Assembly (NCBI GenBank): GCA_902825875.1 | Contig: CADECP010000047.1 | Span: forward strand, 1 to 51,457 | Direction of reading: 5' to 3' | DNA: 51,457 nt | Source: an uncultured Acidobacteriota bacterium | GTDB taxonomy: Bacteria; Acidobacteriota; Blastocatellia; RBC074 | Part shown: piece after piece, positions 1 through 8,466 of the stretch | Numbering within the stretch: the first letter of the stretch is position 1 | Layout of the letters: each line of letters begins with the position of its first letter | Notes under the pieces: model-generated | What the model saw: the letters and a program-made list of their open reading frames with translations, nothing else | The model's database searches: none | Told to the model about the DNA's origin: nothing | Program-made: the position numbers and the translations under genes

Positions 1-19
1 ATAGCAGATCAAATAAAGC

Positions 20-244
20 GTTTGACAGTTTCTTCGTCCCGGTAGGGACGGTTGAATTTAGCGCGGCGTTTCAACGCCGGGTAGCAGAGCCTTTCTCTGC
101 CGCGTCCTGTCAGGACGCTTGAATCCTGCTCTGGCGGAAACTCAAGCGTCCCTACAGGACGCCGGTTCATTCGCTGCTTTTCCCGGCAGTGAACTGCCGG
201 GCTAATATCAAACCGTCCCTGCCGGGACGAAAACCGTGTCAAAC
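20..244. repeat. Multi-hairpin palindromic element, copy 1
   Basis: A 225-bp element bounded by imperfect inverted ends (GTTTGACAG at 20 and its complement ending at 244, extended by TTCGTCCCGG / CCGGGACGAA). Inside are hairpins CGTCCCGGTAGGGACG (35-50), CGGCGTTTCAACGCCG (64-79), CGTCCTGTCAGGACG (103-117), GCGTCCCTACAGGACGC (146-162), a 20-base palindrome at 182-201 and a last stem at 213-229. Linkers TTGAATTTAG (52-61) and GGTTCATTCGCT (164-175) recur in the element at 9013-9238. An open frame on the minus strand here only reflects the repeat. No transposase is visible, so it would be non-autonomous. Confidence 0.8.
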
Positions 245-440
245 CCAATGTTCGATTCTTTAGCGCGTAACATCAGTTACAAATAAAAATTTGGCGGGTT
301 TGCATTCTGAAATACGCATGTTCGGTTGAAAGCAAAACATTTCGAGCAGCCAGACCGGACGGCAAGCGACGGCTTTTTCCGCCCCGACTGGCTCCGGCCT
401 TGCGCTTGACTCTTTAACCCAAACAACAAGGAGCAAAACT
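245..440. other. Leader region of the 441 gene, no clear signal
   Basis: About 200 bases between the repeat element and the first gene. It must hold the promoter of the 441-923 gene, but I see no convincing -35/-10 pair. The ribosome binding site AAGGAG lies at its end, about seven bases before the start codon. An open frame on the opposite strand has no supported start or recognisable product. Confidence 0.4.
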
Positions 441-923
441 ATGCGTGCCCAACTTTTGAACAAATGGAAAACTCTGGCGGCTTTGGCGACGATTGGTCTG
501 GCATTGACGGTGACCGGCTGGACGCTGGCATCGAAGGCAGATTCTGGGGCGAATTCCGAACCGATAGCAACGACGCCGACTCAAACCGCCGCCAATCAAT
601 CCACAGCAGAAAAGAAAATTCAGGATGCACTGGCCAAGCACCCAAAACTGAAAGGCGAAAAAATTCAGGTCGAATCGGCTGATGGCGGAAAGGTCAAACT
701 GACCGGAACGATCAGCAAAGCCAGTCAACGCAAGATCGCCATTCAAGTGGCTGAAAAAATCGCTGGCAAAGGAAAAGCCATAGATGTTCTTGGCGAACAG
801 TGCGGCACCAGTAGCTGTCCGACCGGAACTCATTGCTGCGACTGTGTACCCAATAAACCGCAATCTTGTCAGTGCGTCCCCAACAGGCAGCCCTGCAGTG
901 ACACGTCGAAGAAAACCAAATAA
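441..923 (+). CDS. Small secreted BON-like, cysteine-rich protein
   Basis: A 160-residue exported protein. Residues 1-30 form a signal peptide or membrane anchor (basic start, then hydrophobic AALATIGLALTVTGWTLA). Residues 55-118 look like a BON (OsmY-type) domain: a helix with KKIQDALAKHPKLKGEKI, strands with VESADGGKVKLTGTI, then a second helix and a final strand KAIDVLG. BON domains are thought to contact lipid or the cell envelope. The tail from about 120 is unusual: seven cysteines in some 33 residues (CGTSSC, CCDC, CQC, PC), which suggests disulfides in the periplasm or metal binding. AAGGAG precedes the start codon. It stands alone, followed by a GC-rich hairpin. The BON assignment is by eye; the cysteine tail matches nothing I know. 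Confidence 0.7.
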   Translation: MRAQLLNKWKTLAALATIGLALTVTGWTLASKADSGANSEPIATTPTQTAANQSTAEKKIQDALAKHPKLKGEKIQVESADGGKVKLTGTISKASQRKIAIQVAEKIAGKGKAIDVLGEQCGTSSCPTGTHCCDCVPNKPQSCQCVPNRQPCSDTSKKTK

Positions 924-950
924 CCCAATTTCTCAAACAGACAAACCAGA

Positions 951-982
951 GGCGCTCCGTATGGGCAAACCGGCGGAGCGCC
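951..982. terminator. Terminator-like hairpin
   Basis: GGCGCTCCG (951-959) pairs perfectly with CGGAGCGCC (974-982) across a 14-base loop, 28 bases after the stop of the secreted BON-like gene. There is no clear U-tract after it (GGTCTTAAC), so it may only weakly terminate transcription or protect the 3' end. Confidence 0.45.
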
Positions 983-1011
983 GGTCTTAACTGCCTACCG
1001 CAACTTCGCGT

Positions 1012-1215
1012 ATGACGCCTGAACGCTGGCAACGCATCGAAGAGCTTTATCATTTGGCGCTGGAACGACCGGCGGAAGAACGCGCAAACTGGCTGGTTGA
1101 AGCTTGCGCGGGCGATGAGGCGCTTCGCCGCGAAGTCGTGGCTTTGCTGCAAGCGAATGAAAAGGCACAAGAGTTTTTGACCGGCCACGCGCTCAATTGG
1201 GAATCGGAAACGTGA
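1012..1215 (+). CDS. N-terminal fragment of an acidobacterial Ser/Thr protein kinase
   Basis: A 67-residue frame starting MTPERWQRIEELYHLALERP and containing CAGDEALRREVVALLQANEKA. This is the conserved helical N-terminal segment found ahead of the kinase domain in many acidobacterial PknB-type kinases. Here the protein stops after ALNWESET, and none of the kinase motifs (glycine loop, VAIK, HRD, DFG) follows; the next gene begins 30 bases on, on the other strand. It could be the remnant of a kinase gene cut by a deletion or repeat-mediated rearrangement, or a free-standing adaptor made of this segment only. No strong ribosome binding site precedes the start. The homology call is firm; that it is expressed is uncertain. 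Confidence 0.6.
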   Translation: MTPERWQRIEELYHLALERPAEERANWLVEACAGDEALRREVVALLQANEKAQEFLTGHALNWESET

Positions 1216-1244
1216 AATTCACGCTGGCTGATTGAGCCGGAAAC

Positions 1245-2498
1245 TTATTTTTCGGCTTTCGGTTCGTCAATCAACATCCAGTACGCCAGAATTCCCAGCA
1301 ACAAAATTCCACCGACGACGCCCAACGCCACGGCAAACGATCCTGTTCGATGAGCGAGCATTCCCGTCAACGCCGGAGCAATAATTCCGCCCAGATTGCC
1401 GCCGAAATTCTGCAATCCCGAAGCCGTGCCGACGATTTCTTTTTCGCAAACGGCTTGTGTCAGCGTCCACGTGTTCGGCGTCGCCAACCCCAACCCGGCA
1501 ACCGCCACCGTCAGCAACCACACCGAAGTCATTTTGTCCTCCACCAAACCGGCGGGAACGATCAAACAGCAAAACAGCATTCCGGCGACGATGAACAATT
1601 TACGGATGCGGACTTCATTGCCTCCGCGCCGCACCAGCCAATCGCTGGCCAGCCCCGAAAGAATAATCACCACAGACATCGCCACGTAAGGAAACGATTG
1701 ATAAAACCCCCATTCGGCGTTGGTGAATCCGCGAATCGTCTTCAGGTAATCCGGAATCCACAGCGTGAAAACAAACCAGGCGTAATCGTAAGCGAAAAAT
1801 CCAAGCGTCACTCCCAGTACGCTTTTGCGCTTCAGCAATTTCATGCCTTCGAGCAGCGAAAAGCTTTTTTTCACCACAGCCGATTGAGTGCCTGCGGGCG
1901 ATTCCCAACGCCTGAGCGTCATCATCCAACCGACAATCCAAATCAACGGCAACAAACCAACCAGCAGAAAAAACGATCGCCAGCCATATCCAGCTTTGTC
2001 CAGGTAATAGGCTCCGGCCATTCCAATCGCCGCTTGACCCAATCGCACTCCGGTCAGGTAAATCGCCGTCACGGTTCCGCGTTCGCCGTCTCTAAACCAG
2101 TTGGACACGGCGCGTGCGCTGGCCGGAAAAGCGACCGATTGCCCAATGCCCACCAGCGAACGGGCGAACAACAAACCCCAGAATCCTTTGACCGCTCCGG
2201 TGACCGCCGTCAGCAATGACCACATCAAAAATCCCAGTGAATACGTTCGCCGCACACCTGCACTGTCTGTCAGATTCCCTGCCGGAACTTGCAAAAAGCA
2301 GTAAATCCACGAAAACGCCGATAGCAGCAATCCTTTGTGTTCAGCATTCAGATTGAACTCTTTGGAAATAAAGGGCAGCGCCACGCTCAAACTGTTTCGT
2401 TGCGCGTAGCTGAACACCATTCCGCTGAACAGCAGAAAGGTCAGCCACCAAAGTTGCGGAGAATTCTTCAACGAAAGCTTCGTTTCGGCGGAGTTCAT
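1245..2498 (-). CDS. MFS transporter, anion:cation symporter (sugar acid) type
   Basis: A 417-residue major facilitator with about twelve membrane segments. The N-terminal half carries the pattern of the ACS family (hexuronate, galactonate, glucarate symporters): RNSLSVALPFISKEF in and after helix 1, then a loop after helix 2 (GNLTDSAGVRRTYSLGFLMWS) and GIGQSVAFPASARAVSNWF in helices 4-5. These carriers import sugar acids with protons. The gene starts at an ATG preceded by AGAGGA and is divergent from the IlvD/Edd dehydratase at 2903. The pairing suggests uptake of an aldonate or uronate followed by its dehydration. The repeat element 2625-2862 fills the divergent promoter region. The gene converges on the kinase fragment. 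The substrate is inferred from context only. Confidence 0.85.
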   Translation of the reverse strand: MNSAETKLSLKNSPQLWWLTFLLFSGMVFSYAQRNSLSVALPFISKEFNLNAEHKGLLLSAFSWIYCFLQVPAGNLTDSAGVRRTYSLGFLMWSLLTAVTGAVKGFWGLLFARSLVGIGQSVAFPASARAVSNWFRDGERGTVTAIYLTGVRLGQAAIGMAGAYYLDKAGYGWRSFFLLVGLLPLIWIVGWMMTLRRWESPAGTQSAVVKKSFSLLEGMKLLKRKSVLGVTLGFFAYDYAWFVFTLWIPDYLKTIRGFTNAEWGFYQSFPYVAMSVVIILSGLASDWLVRRGGNEVRIRKLFIVAGMLFCCLIVPAGLVEDKMTSVWLLTVAVAGLGLATPNTWTLTQAVCEKEIVGTASGLQNFGGNLGGIIAPALTGMLAHRTGSFAVALGVVGGILLLGILAYWMLIDEPKAEK

Positions 2499-2624
2499 CT
2501 GGTTGTTTCCTCTTTTGGTTTGAATTGGAATGCGAAAAGCGCGCGCATCGTGCCACGCATACCGTGAGCTTGCAATTGCACTGGGCTATGAGAACAATCC
2601 GCGAGTTGTGACTCAAAAATGATG

Positions 2625-2862
2625 CCGTGTCAGTAGCCCGCGCGTAAGCACAATGAGATTAAGGCAAGCAATTTGCAGAGAAGCGGTGGGACAGGTTCTT
2701 AACCTGTCCCATAGGAAATTTGTGCTGCTGAAGCGGTGGGACAGGTTACGAACCTGTCCCACCAAGCCACAAGCAATTCCCTTGCCTTAATCTCATTGCG
2801 CGTTAGCAAGGGCTTTAACACTGTGAGCCAAGCCCTCCTTTACAGTCGGGCTACTGACACGG
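2625..2862. repeat. Nested palindromic element with perfect 16-bp inverted ends
   Basis: CCGTGTCAGTAGCCCG at 2625-2640 is repeated as its exact reverse complement at 2847-2862. Inside lies a second palindrome: CAATGAGATTAAGGCAAG (from 2651) opposes CTTGCCTTAATCTCATTG (to 2798). It is bracketed by near-identical GCGCGTAAGCA (2640-2650) and GCGCGTTAGCA (2798-2808), as a target duplication would be. In the centre are two copies of AGCGGTGGGACAGGTT, each followed by its own complement AACCTGTCCC. The whole spacer between the transporter and dehydratase genes is thus a repeat within a repeat within a repeat. No coding capacity. Confidence 0.8.
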
Positions 2863-2902
2863 TTCCTTCGTGGACGATTCTTCCTTTCTTTCGGAGACAA
2901 CG

Positions 2903-4630
2903 TTGAACAAGAAAAAAAATCCTGATGATTTGCGCAGCCATCGCTGGCTGGGCGTGGATACCTTACGCGGTTTCGGCCATCGTTCGCGCGCCAAACAGGT
3001 CGGTTACGCGCTGGAAGATTTCGCGGGCAAACCAGTCATCGGCATCATCAACACCTGGAGCGATCTGAGCATTTGCCACAGCCATTTCCGCCAGCGCGCC
3101 GAAGAAATCAAACGCGGCATCTGGCAGGCGGGCGGTTTCCCCGTCGAACTTCCGGCAATGCCCATCACCGAAACTTACATGAAACCCAGCCCGATGCTGT
3201 ACCGAAACTTTCTGGCCATGCAGACCGAAGAAATGATGCGAAGCCAGCCGATTGACGGCGTGGTGTTGATGGGCGGTTGCGACAAGACGACTCCGGGTTT
3301 GTTGATGGGTGCGATTTCCATGAATCTGCCGACGATTTACCTGCCCGCCGGGCCGATGTTGCGCGGCAATTGGAACGGTCAACCGTTGGGAAGTGGCAGC
3401 GACGTTTGGAAGTATTGGGCGGAACGCTGCGCTGGAACCATCACCGCCGAACAATGGAACGAGATGGAAGACGGCATCGCGCGTTCTGCCGGAGTTTGCA
3501 TGACGATGGGAACGGCTTCGACGATGACGGCCATTGCTGAAGCGATGGGAATGACTTTGCCCGGCGCGTCTTCGATTCCGGCGGTTGATGCCAACCATCA
3601 GCGAATGGCTTCTCGATGTGGTCGGCGCATCGTCGAAATGGTTTGGGAGGATTTGAAACCGAGCGACATTCTGACGCGCGATTCGTTCGAAAACGCGATC
3701 ACCACCGACATGGCCATCGGAGGTTCGACCAATGCCATCATTCACATCGTAGCCATGGCTGGCCGAGCCGGAATCAAAATTGATTTGCCGCAATTTGACG
3801 AAATCGCTCAACGCACGCCGGTCATCGCCAACATTCGCCCGTCAGGGCAATTCCTGATGGAAGATTTTTATTACGCCGGAGGTTTGCGCGCTCTGCTGAA
3901 TCAGATTCCCGGCTTGCTGAAATTGGACGCGCTGACGGTGAACGGCAAAACGCTTGGCGAAAACATCGCTTCGGCCAAAGTCCACAACGCGGATGTGATT
4001 CGTTCAACCGACAATCCGGTTTCGGCCAAAGGCGGCACGGCGATTTTGTACGGCAACTTGGCTCCGAACGGAGCGGTCATCAAACCCACCGCCGCCGATC
4101 CGCGTTTGCACCAGCACACAGGCAAAGCCGTTGTCTTCAAAAACTACAACGACATGGCCGCGCGGATTGACGACGAAGCTTTGGACGTGACTGCCGATTC
4201 CGTGATCGTGCTGCAAAACGCCGGGCCGCTGGGCGGTCCCGGAATGCCCGAATGGGGAATGCTGCCAATTCCGAAAAAGCTGTTGAAACAAGGCGTACGC
4301 GATATGGTTCGAATTTCCGATGCGCGAATGAGCGGCACTTCTTACGGAGCCTGTGTGCTGCACGTGGCTCCTGAAAGTTACATTGGTGGCACGCTGGCGT
4401 TTGTTCAGGATGGAGATTTGATCGAACTGGACGTTCCGAACCGAAAACTGAACTTGCTGGTCAGCGAAGAAGAACTCGCCAAACGCAAAGCCGCTTGGCA
4501 ACCACAGCAAAGAGTGTACGAACGCGGATTCACGGCGCTTTACCTCGACCACGTGACTCAAGCTCATGAAGGCTGCGACTTTGACTTTCTACACGCTGGC
4601 GCTCCGACGCCAGAGCCGGAGATTCATTGA
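2903..4630 (+). CDS. IlvD/Edd family dehydratase, likely sugar-acid (L-arabinonate/D-xylonate type)
   Basis: An Fe-S enzyme of about 575 residues that removes water from an aldonate (or dihydroxy acid) to give a 2-keto-3-deoxy acid. The three cluster cysteines are present in NTWSDLSICHSH, GGCDKTTPG and GVCMTMGTASTM. The serine region DARMSGTSYGACVLHVAPE and the substrate loop GGSTNAIIH are also intact. The opening SHRWLGVDTLRGFGHRSRA resembles the sugar-acid dehydratase branch more than IlvD of branched-chain synthesis, and no ilv genes adjoin it. I chose TTG at 2903 because GGAG lies six bases upstream; a GTG at 2870 would add eleven residues. Divergent from the sugar-acid-type transporter at 1245-2498, so a catabolic role is likely; the exact substrate cannot be read from sequence. 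Confidence 0.85.
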   Translation: MNKKKNPDDLRSHRWLGVDTLRGFGHRSRAKQVGYALEDFAGKPVIGIINTWSDLSICHSHFRQRAEEIKRGIWQAGGFPVELPAMPITETYMKPSPMLYRNFLAMQTEEMMRSQPIDGVVLMGGCDKTTPGLLMGAISMNLPTIYLPAGPMLRGNWNGQPLGSGSDVWKYWAERCAGTITAEQWNEMEDGIARSAGVCMTMGTASTMTAIAEAMGMTLPGASSIPAVDANHQRMASRCGRRIVEMVWEDLKPSDILTRDSFENAITTDMAIGGSTNAIIHIVAMAGRAGIKIDLPQFDEIAQRTPVIANIRPSGQFLMEDFYYAGGLRALLNQIPGLLKLDALTVNGKTLGENIASAKVHNADVIRSTDNPVSAKGGTAILYGNLAPNGAVIKPTAADPRLHQHTGKAVVFKNYNDMAARIDDEALDVTADSVIVLQNAGPLGGPGMPEWGMLPIPKKLLKQGVRDMVRISDARMSGTSYGACVLHVAPESYIGGTLAFVQDGDLIELDVPNRKLNLLVSEEELAKRKAAWQPQQRVYERGFTALYLDHVTQAHEGCDFDFLHAGAPTPEPEIH

Positions 4631-4720
4631 TGTATACAGATGGATGCGGCGCTGGATAAGCATCATGTTTCAACCGGAATGAAAGCCGACTGCCGGGTTT
4701 GTCTGCGAGTTGAACCGACA

Positions 4721-4749
4721 TTGCTCGCCTCTTCGATCTCGCGTATAAA
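4721..4749 (+). promoter_or_regulatory. Candidate sigma-70-type promoter for the thiolase
   Basis: TATAAA (4744-4749) lies 17 bases after TTGCTC (4721-4726), about 58 bases before the thiolase start codon in a 176-base spacer. The -10 is close to consensus and the -35 poor. It suggests the thiolase has its own promoter instead of relying on the dehydratase transcript. Confidence 0.3.
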
Positions 4750-4806
4750 ACCGCCCGACGAATCGCACAACATTCCACTCATTCATTCACAGAAGGGAAC
4801 TGACTT

Positions 4807-6015
4807 ATGACTGACGCTTATATTTTCGATGCCGTCCGGACGCCGCGCGGGCGTGGCCGAGCCAACGGCAGTTTGCACGAAGTTCGTCCGATTGATCTGG
4901 CGACGCAGGTTTTGCGAGCCATTCGGGATCGTAACGAACTCGATACGGTTTATCTGGATGACGTGGTGATGGGTTGCGTCATGCCGGTTGGCGAACAAGG
5001 TTCGGACATCGCTCGGCTGGCAGTGCTGAACGCCGATTACGCCGAAACCGTGCCGGGCAAACAGCTCAATCGTTTTTGCGCTTCTGGGCTGGAAGCCGTC
5101 AACACCGCTGCCGCGCAAGTCATGTCGGGGCAATCCGATCTGGCCATTGGCGGAGGCATCGAAAGCATGTCGCGCGTACCAATGGGCAGCGATGGCGGCG
5201 CGATGGCGATGGACCCCGAAATCGCGTCAAAGACTTACTTCATTCCGCAAGGCATCAGCGCCGATTTGATGGCCACCAAATTCGGCTTTTCGCGCGAAGA
5301 CGTTGACGCTTACGCCATTGAAAGTCAGCGCAGAGCCAAACACGCCTGGGACAATTCGTATTTCAAAAACTCCATCGTTCCGGTTAAAGATCAAATCGGA
5401 TTGACGGTGCTCGACCACGACGAATACATGCGCCCGGAAACCACGATGGACGATCTGGCGAAACTCAACCCGGCGTTCACCGTGCCGGGCGAACAAGCCG
5501 GATTCGACGCCGTAGCCATTCAGCGTTACCCCGAAGTCGAGCGCATCAATCACGTTCACCACGCGGGCAATTCAAGTGGCATCGTGGACGGTTCTGCCGC
5601 TGTGTTGGTCGGCAGCAAAGCAATCGGCGAAAAGCTAGGCTTGAAACCGCGCGCTCGCATTCGCGCCTTCGCTTCGATTGGATCGGAACCGACGATTATG
5701 TTGACCGGCCCCGTTCCGGCAACGGAAAAGGCGTTGAAGCGTGCCGGGATGACGACCAAAGACATTGACCTGTTTGAACTCAACGAAGCCTTTGCCGCCG
5801 TGGTACTGCGTTACATGCAGGCGCTGGGCATCGCGCACGACAAGATCAACGTCAATGGCGGAGCGATTGCGATGGGGCATCCGCTCGGCGCAACCGGAGC
5901 GATGATCTTGGGAACGCTGATTGACGAAATGGAACGCCGAGGCGCGGCAACCGGTTTGGCTACGTTATGCGTCGGCGCGGGAATGGGAACCGCGACGATT
6001 GTCGAGTTGGTTTAA
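4807..6015 (+). CDS. Acetyl-CoA C-acyltransferase (thiolase)
   Basis: A 402-residue thiolase, the usual family length. It joins or cleaves acyl-CoA and acetyl-CoA, the last step of beta-oxidation. The nucleophile is C91 in [11 protein letters not shown]. The other active-site elements are ELNEAFA (residues about 323-329), [17 protein letters not shown], and the acid/base cysteine in CVGAGMGTA near the C-terminus. The start ATG follows AGAAGGGA. FadA/FadI-type degradation is more likely than PhaA-type biosynthesis because a FadB/FadJ-like partner lies at 16070-18211 on the same strand, though about 10 kb of unrelated genes separate them. Upstream is the dehydratase, 176 bases away; downstream an inverted repeat closes the transcript against the convergent histidine kinase. 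Confidence 0.9.
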   Translation: MTDAYIFDAVRTPRGRGRANGSLHEVRPIDLATQVLRAIRDRNELDTVYLDDVVMGCVMPVGEQGSDIARLAVLNADYAETVPGKQLNRFCASGLEAVNTAAAQVMSGQSDLAIGGGIESMSRVPMGSDGGAMAMDPEIASKTYFIPQGISADLMATKFGFSREDVDAYAIESQRRAKHAWDNSYFKNSIVPVKDQIGLTVLDHDEYMRPETTMDDLAKLNPAFTVPGEQAGFDAVAIQRYPEVERINHVHHAGNSSGIVDGSAAVLVGSKAIGEKLGLKPRARIRAFASIGSEPTIMLTGPVPATEKALKRAGMTTKDIDLFELNEAFAAVVLRYMQALGIAHDKINVNGGAIAMGHPLGATGAMILGTLIDEMERRGAATGLATLCVGAGMGTATIVELV

Positions 6016-6033
6016 TTTTGAATGACTGACTTC

Positions 6034-6109
6034 AACGCAAAGGCGCGAAGAAGCAAAGTCGCAAAAGAACTTTCAGCTTTGCGTCTTTGTCACTTCGCGC
6101 CTTCGCGTT
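6034..6109. repeat. Inverted repeat between convergent genes
   Basis: AACGCAAAGGCGCGAAG (from 6034) opposes CTTCGCGCCTTCGCGTT (to 6109), with AGCAAAG and CTTTG pairing further in. It sits exactly between the ends of the thiolase and the histidine kinase and may end transcription in both directions. Confidence 0.6.
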
Positions 6110-7558
6110 TTATGAAGACTGCTGAAGCTCCAAGCTCACTTCAAATCCAACTGGCTTCAAATTGCGAGCCGACACGCTGCCCTGACAGGCTTCGATGCAG
6201 GTTTTGACAATGGCCAAGCCCAAGCCTGCTCCACCCGTTTCGCGCGCGCGATCAGTTTCAGGACGATAAAACGGATCGAACAATTTCGGGAGTTCTTCTT
6301 CAGAGACGCCAGAGCCGCAATCGGCAACCGTAATGCGGACGCGAGTTTCGGTTTCAATCGCCGTAATCGTAATTGGCCCGGCTGCCCCCGCATATCGAAC
6401 CGCGTTGCGAATGACGTTGGCCAGCGCACGCGACAGCAGTTCCGGTTGAACCATCGCTTCCAGAATTTCAGGTACTTCGATTTTGACGTTGAATCCGCTG
6501 GCTTCGCGCGCAACGACTTGTTCGATCAACGGCAGCAAGCGCACAGCCGAAAGCCGAATTGCCGAAGTCTTCAACCCCGCGCGAGCGTAAGCCAACAATT
6601 CAGCAACCAGTTTGGTCATCAACTGCACTTCTTCCTGAACATCAACGATGTATTTTTGCGCGGCTTCGTCTGTACGTTCTTCCAAAATGCTCAACGCGAA
6701 TTGCATGCGCGCCAGCGGCGAATTCAGTTCGTGCGAAATGTCGCCCAGAAAGCGTTTTTGGCCGGTGACGAATCCGCCCAGCCTGCCAGCCAGATGGTTG
6801 ATGGCTTTGCCCAATCGGCCAAGTTCGTCGCTGCGATGTTCATCAACTCGCACGTCGAAGTTTTCTTCGGCAATGGTCTCCGCCGCGTTGGTCAGTTGTT
6901 TGATCGTGCGCGTCAGGCTGCGAACAAACGGAAGCCACAGCAACATAGAAAGTCCGAACACGACAGCCGCAATTACCAGCCAGGGTTTCGGATCGAAGAA
7001 AATGCCATTGCCAGTGATGGAATCAGATGAAGCCAGCAGCGCGCCTTTGATTGGTTCGCGCACCCCGGCGTCGTAAATCGGAACTCGCACCATTGCCCAA
7101 TACTGCGTTGGGTTGGCGGTTTTCAGAGTAGAAACCGGGAACGGTCTGCCAGCCGCCCTGTTATCGCCGAGACGAGGTTCTGTGCCGGGCGGCGGCGGCG
7201 GAGCGGGGCGTCCTTCGGGCGGACGCTGTTTAATCAGTTCCAGCACTGGTTGTGGAACCAGCGGAGCGCGCCCGGCGATTTTTTCGCCTTCGCTGGTGTA
7301 AAGGGAAAATTCCAGGCGATAGAGTTCCGAATACCGCTGCAAAATGGTTTCGCGTTCTGTTTGCGATTGATCGCGGATTTCGGCGGAAATCGCTCGCGCA
7401 ATGTTTTCGATGCGGTCGCCGCCAGCGCCCAGCAGCGGCGAATTCGGCTCCAACTGAAATTGCAGGTTGAACAGCGCGAACAGGACTCCGCCGATGACCG
7501 CCAGATTCAGAAAGAACCACAGCATGATTTTGGCAAACAACGAAGCGCGCAATTTCAT
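6110..7558 (-). CDS. Sensor histidine kinase, CpxA-like
   Basis: A 482-residue membrane sensor kinase. Transmembrane helices lie at about 8-30 and 192-212, enclosing a periplasmic sensor of 160 residues with an odd proline stretch (RPAPPPPPG, near 117-125). HAMP follows (212-265), then HisKA with H276 in GDISHELNSPLARMQFAL, then HATPase: N-box NVIRNAVRYA, DCGSGVSEEEL, FDPFYR and GGAGLGLAI. It autophosphorylates H276 and passes phosphate to the regulator encoded just upstream; the genes overlap by ATGA, so they are translationally coupled. The divergent Spy/CpxP-like gene at 8467 makes a Cpx-type envelope-stress role likely. The kinase assignment is certain; the CpxA equivalence rests on topology and context. 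Confidence 0.9.
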   Translation of the reverse strand: MKLRASLFAKIMLWFFLNLAVIGGVLFALFNLQFQLEPNSPLLGAGGDRIENIARAISAEIRDQSQTERETILQRYSELYRLEFSLYTSEGEKIAGRAPLVPQPVLELIKQRPPEGRPAPPPPPGTEPRLGDNRAAGRPFPVSTLKTANPTQYWAMVRVPIYDAGVREPIKGALLASSDSITGNGIFFDPKPWLVIAAVVFGLSMLLWLPFVRSLTRTIKQLTNAAETIAEENFDVRVDEHRSDELGRLGKAINHLAGRLGGFVTGQKRFLGDISHELNSPLARMQFALSILEERTDEAAQKYIVDVQEEVQLMTKLVAELLAYARAGLKTSAIRLSAVRLLPLIEQVVAREASGFNVKIEVPEILEAMVQPELLSRALANVIRNAVRYAGAAGPITITAIETETRVRITVADCGSGVSEEELPKLFDPFYRPETDRARETGGAGLGLAIVKTCIEACQGSVSARNLKPVGFEVSLELQQSS

Positions 7559-8283
7559 ACTTCGCCCTCCGCGTTGCGAATTAGCATGTACCCGGCTGAC
7601 CGAACGGTTTTGATAAAGCGCGGAGTTTTCGGATCGTCGCCCAGCTTTCGCCGCAACGACGAAATGTGAACATCAATCGAACGGTCAAAGACTTCGTAAT
7701 TCCGCCCGCTGATTTCATCCAGCAATTGATCTCGGCTGAGCACACGGTCAGCCGCGCGCGCCAGACAAAACAGCAAATCGAATTCGACCGGCGTCAGCGT
7801 CAGCGTTTGCCCGCCGAGCGTTGCGCGTCGAGCCGAAGCATTCACGACCAAATTATTGACTGTGATTTCTTCGGCATCGGTGGCGATTTGAGTTGCTGAA
7901 ATCTGAGAACGGCGAATGACAGCGCGCAATCGCGCCAGCAATTCGCGCGTTGAAAACGTTTTAGGCAAATAATCATCCGCGCCGATTTCCAAACCGACGA
8001 TGCGGTCAGATTCATCGCCCAGCGCCGTCAGCATCAACACAGGCACAACTGACGTTCGGCGAATTTGCCGCAACACTTCAAATCCATCCAGGCCCGGCAA
8101 CATCACGTCCAGAATCACAGCCTGGAAAGTTTCAGCCAATACTTTTTCCAAACCAGCCGGGCCGTTGTGCGCGGTTTCGACTTCGTAACCCATCGGCGTC
8201 AGGTAATCTTTGACCAGCCGACAGAGCTTCACGTCGTCGTCAATCATCAGAATTTTGGTCAGGGAATAATCTGTGCTTTCCAT
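7555..8283 (-). CDS. OmpR/PhoB-family response regulator, CpxR-like
   Basis: A 242-residue two-domain regulator. The receiver domain (about 9-122) has the acidic pocket IDDD (14-17), phosphoacceptor D59 in ILDVMLPGLDG, LTALGDE with the conserved threonine, and LPKTFSTREL with the lysine. The C-terminal winged-helix domain (about 148-238) holds LTLTPVEFDLLFCLA, VLSRDQLLDEI, RSIDVHISSLRRKLGDD and FIKTVRSAGYML. It binds DNA as a dimer when phosphorylated by the histidine kinase that follows with an ATGA overlap. A pair of GTAAA half-sites 11 bp apart lies 45-60 bp upstream (8328-8343) and is a plausible own operator. No strong ribosome binding site is seen before the ATG. Confidence 0.92.
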   Translation of the reverse strand: MESTDYSLTKILMIDDDVKLCRLVKDYLTPMGYEVETAHNGPAGLEKVLAETFQAVILDVMLPGLDGFEVLRQIRRTSVVPVLMLTALGDESDRIVGLEIGADDYLPKTFSTRELLARLRAVIRRSQISATQIATDAEEITVNNLVVNASARRATLGGQTLTLTPVEFDLLFCLARAADRVLSRDQLLDEISGRNYEVFDRSIDVHISSLRRKLGDDPKTPRFIKTVRSAGYMLIRNAEGEV

Positions 8284-8327
8284 AACGCGGCTAAGTGTAG
8301 CGCACGGATTGCGATGCGGCAGCCGGA

Positions 8328-8343
8328 TTTACCATCCCTTTAC
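8328..8343 (-). promoter_or_regulatory. Candidate operator: GTAAA direct repeat, 11-bp phase
   Basis: On the minus strand the sequence reads GTAAAGGGATGGTAAA: two GTAAA half-sites starting 11 bp apart. OmpR/PhoB regulators bind direct repeats at about this spacing, and the E. coli CpxR box is GTAAA-N5-GTAAA. The site is in the divergent region between the regulator gene and the Spy-like gene, placed to control both. The function is inferred. Confidence 0.4.
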
Positions 8344-8466
8344 AAATCCTCTGTCCAACAAAATCAACGCTTAACGTTTGGTCGGTATCTTTTCTCGCAT
8401 CGGAGGTAGTCAACGGGTTGTTTCCGCTGTTACCGAACGCTAAACCCATTCGAAGGAGAAGAAATA

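Noticed and set aside
9..248. Minus-strand open frame over the first 250 bases
   Set aside because: It coincides with the palindromic element at 20-244 and its protein only reflects repeated hairpin words.
2625..2862. Insertion sequence with 16-bp terminal repeats
   Set aside because: There is no room for a transposase; the element is palindromic and non-coding.
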